Part shown: piece by piece, positions 6,564-7,429 of the stretch | How the letters are laid out: the number at the start of each line of letters is the position of its first letter | Position numbering within the stretch: the first letter of the stretch is position 1 | Source of the DNA: Akkermansiaceae bacterium | GTDB lineage: Bacteria > Verrucomicrobiota > Verrucomicrobiia > Verrucomicrobiales > Akkermansiaceae | Direction of reading: 5' to 3' | Length of the DNA stretch: 7,429 nucleotides | Assembly (NCBI GenBank): GCA_029287105.1 | Contig: JARFRT010000373.1 | Location: 1 to 7,429 of the forward strand | Made by a program: the position numbers and the translations under genes | Notes under the pieces: generated by a model | What the model was told of the DNA's origin: nothing | Databases searched by the model: none | What the model saw: only the letters and a program-made list of their open reading frames with translations

Positions 6564-6607
6564 GCCAGGGGCGATGAGGGGGCTGATATGTTTTTATGTG
6601 CTTTTTA

Positions 6608-6637
6608 TTGCATGAAACGGAAAACCAGCTATAGAAT
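6608..6637 (+). promoter_or_regulatory. Sigma-70-like promoter in the gap before the helicase-like gene
   Basis: TTGCAT (6608-6613) is followed after 16 bp by TATAGA (6630-6635), or after 18 bp by TAGAAT (6632-6637). Both pairs are good matches to -35/-10 boxes. Transcription would start near 6642-6645, at or inside a run of six C (6641-6646). That gives a 5' leader of about 140 nt before the next start codon. No terminator is clear between cutA and this promoter. Confidence 0.55.
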
Positions 6638-6651
6638 ACTCCCCCCAAGTT

Positions 6652-6698
6652 CCGGGTCGCCTTTCTCCGATGTTTGTCGGAGGAAATGGCGCGCCCGG
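6652..6698 (+). ncRNA. Long imperfect hairpin in the helicase-gene leader (hairpin I)
   Basis: Bases 6652-6656 (CCGGG) pair with 6694-6698. Bases 6659-6661 (GCC) pair with 6688-6690, 6662-6664 (TTT) with 6684-6686 and 6665-6670 (CTCCGA) with 6677-6682. This gives about 17 pairs with a 6-nt loop, one internal loop and two single-base bulges. No T-run follows it, so it is not a standard terminator. It starts about 10 nt after the predicted transcript start. It could be a cis-acting leader element or part of a small RNA; I recognise no known RNA family. Confidence 0.5.
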
Positions 6699-6700
6699 TT

Positions 6701-6750
6701 CTTACGCATTGAGGGTATGCCTGTGAGGTGTGGCTGGATGCGGGGGTAAG
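6701..6750 (+). promoter_or_regulatory. Second leader stem with alternative pairing (hairpin II)
   Basis: CTTAC (6701-6705) can pair with GTAAG (6746-6750), continued by GCAT (6706-6709) with ATGC (6738-6741) across a four-base bulge. The same GCAT can instead pair with ATGC at 6717-6720, giving a small competing hairpin. It follows hairpin I after two bases. An AT-rich, apparently unstructured stretch (6751-6786) then leads to the start codon. Confidence 0.35.
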
Positions 6751-6786
6751 ATAATTATTTCAAACAATTGCAACCTGTTCAAAGGA

Positions 6787-7429
6787 ATGAATCCAGATAG
6801 AGCGACACTGAACTTTCTCAATAGCTTCCCCGAAAAATCCCGCGACCGTGGCGATGCCCTCCAGGAGGATGGCGCCGTGACCCAGATTTTTGGAAACCAC
6901 TTATTTATTCAAGGCAGGGTCGAGGACTCCACCGGCGTGTTCCGCACCAGTCTGCGGCTTCAGGGGAACCGGTGGTTCGGCAGTTGCACAGCGGAAGACG
7001 AGGTCGTGGCAGGCGCCTGTATGTATGCCACCATGATGGAGCGCATGCATCGTGGTGAGGACCTTCCTGAGAGCCCGAATGAATTTGATGACACGCCGAT
7101 CATTGATGTGATCGAGGAAAAGCTCGGGCACGAGCTTGATGACAAGGAGGCCGATTTCGTCAACAAGTTGGAAAAGCGTTACCGGCGCTACGTGATCGAG
7201 GGGGAAATCCACGATCACGACCTGGTGCGGTTGAACCCGCGGTGGGAGATTGTCAGCTATGAGCCGCTGGAACTCTGGCCGATGCCTCCCGGCGACATTC
7301 TGGAATTCTGGAACTACATTGCCTACGCGTTTTACAAGAAAAGGCTCCCTTATGCGGAATTCCTCAATGTCATTACCGATCTCGAAGCGGTGCAGAAAAA
7401 AATGCACGAGTGGGAGAGGGAGCGTGAGG
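6787..7429 (+). CDS. N-terminal 214 residues of a probable SNF2/DEAD-box-type helicase (runs off the right edge)
   Basis: The frame is open to the window edge with no stop. The visible part is a soluble, acidic, alpha/beta-looking sequence without helicase motifs, so the family call comes from remembered similarity to the N-termini of large helicases in Verrucomicrobiota and is tentative. Residues about 34-90 (FGNHLFIQGRVED, then TSLRLQG, WFGSC, ACMYATMMERM) resemble the strand-strand-helix layout of a SWIM domain, which in SNF2 proteins precedes the ATPase. The zinc ligands CxC...CxH are mostly missing; only Cys67 and Cys78 remain. Residues 104-214 are largely helical and charged (KLEKRYRRYVIEGEIHDHD, LEFWNYIAYAFYKK, EWERERE). 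The ATG at 6787 directly follows AAAGGA, with no spacer, so that is not a usable ribosome-binding site. Another possibility is an uncharacterised protein with no helicase core. Confidence 0.5.
   Translation, partial: MNPDRATLNFLNSFPEKSRDRGDALQEDGAVTQIFGNHLFIQGRVEDSTGVFRTSLRLQGNRWFGSCTAEDEVVAGACMYATMMERMHRGEDLPESPNEFDDTPIIDVIEEKLGHELDDKEADFVNKLEKRYRRYVIEGEIHDHDLVRLNPRWEIVSYEPLELWPMPPGDILEFWNYIAYAFYKKRLPYAEFLNVITDLEAVQKKMHEWERERE

Noticed and set aside
6562..6596. Rho-independent terminator after cutA
   Set aside because: Only a four-base stem (AGCC with GGCT) and a T5 run interrupted by other bases are seen; too weak to call.
6574..6615. 13-codon hydrophobic frame after cutA
   Set aside because: It overlaps the -35 box of the next promoter candidate, is very short, and nothing but an AGGGG near the ATG supports translation.
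6652..6698. Hairpin I as a terminator, SRP RNA or 6S RNA
   Set aside because: There is no T-run after it, no SRP tetraloop or GGAAG/AGCAG signature, and it is too short for the 6S layout.

Overview
This window looks like an ordinary chromosomal stretch of a GC-rich Gram-negative-type bacterium. My best guess is a member of the Verrucomicrobiota. That guess rests on remembered resemblance of the GT-C-like membrane protein, the XseB tail and the right-hand helicase-like protein to proteins of that phylum. It is an inference, not something the bases prove. I see no insertion sequence, phage gene, CRISPR array, tRNA or rRNA.

Left and centre (1-6168, all minus strand): five genes lie head to tail in the order of transcription. 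They are a soluble PAS-domain histidine kinase, an NtrC-type sigma-54 response regulator, a multi-spanning GT-C-like membrane protein, exonuclease VII small subunit (xseB) and 1-deoxy-D-xylulose-5-phosphate synthase (dxs, cut by the left edge). Kinase and regulator are 10 bp apart. The membrane protein and xseB are 20 bp apart, and xseB overlaps dxs by 20 bp. The only sizeable gap is 82 bp, between the regulator and the membrane protein, so there may be two transcription units: a two-component pair, and a membrane protein-xseB-dxs unit. The xseB/dxs pairing recalls the E. coli xseB-ispA-dxs operon, without ispA.

Divergent gap (6169-6242): 74 bp separate the kinase gene from cutA on the plus strand. 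The gap holds a good -24/-12 (sigma-54) promoter match pointing at cutA, and a 10-bp direct repeat with a period of exactly 20 bp at the predicted transcript start. Because the divergent gene pair encodes a sigma-54 activator and its kinase, local control of cutA is a plausible hypothesis.

Right (6564-7429, plus strand): after cutA comes a 223-bp gap with a good sigma-70-like promoter and a predicted leader of about 140 nt that can fold into two hairpins. It leads into the first 214 codons of a large protein that I tentatively place with SNF2/DEAD-box-type helicases that carry an N-terminal SWIM-like region. The helicase core would lie beyond the right edge.

Most start codons here lack a recognisable Shine-Dalgarno sequence, so start choices rest on protein alignment and gene spacing.
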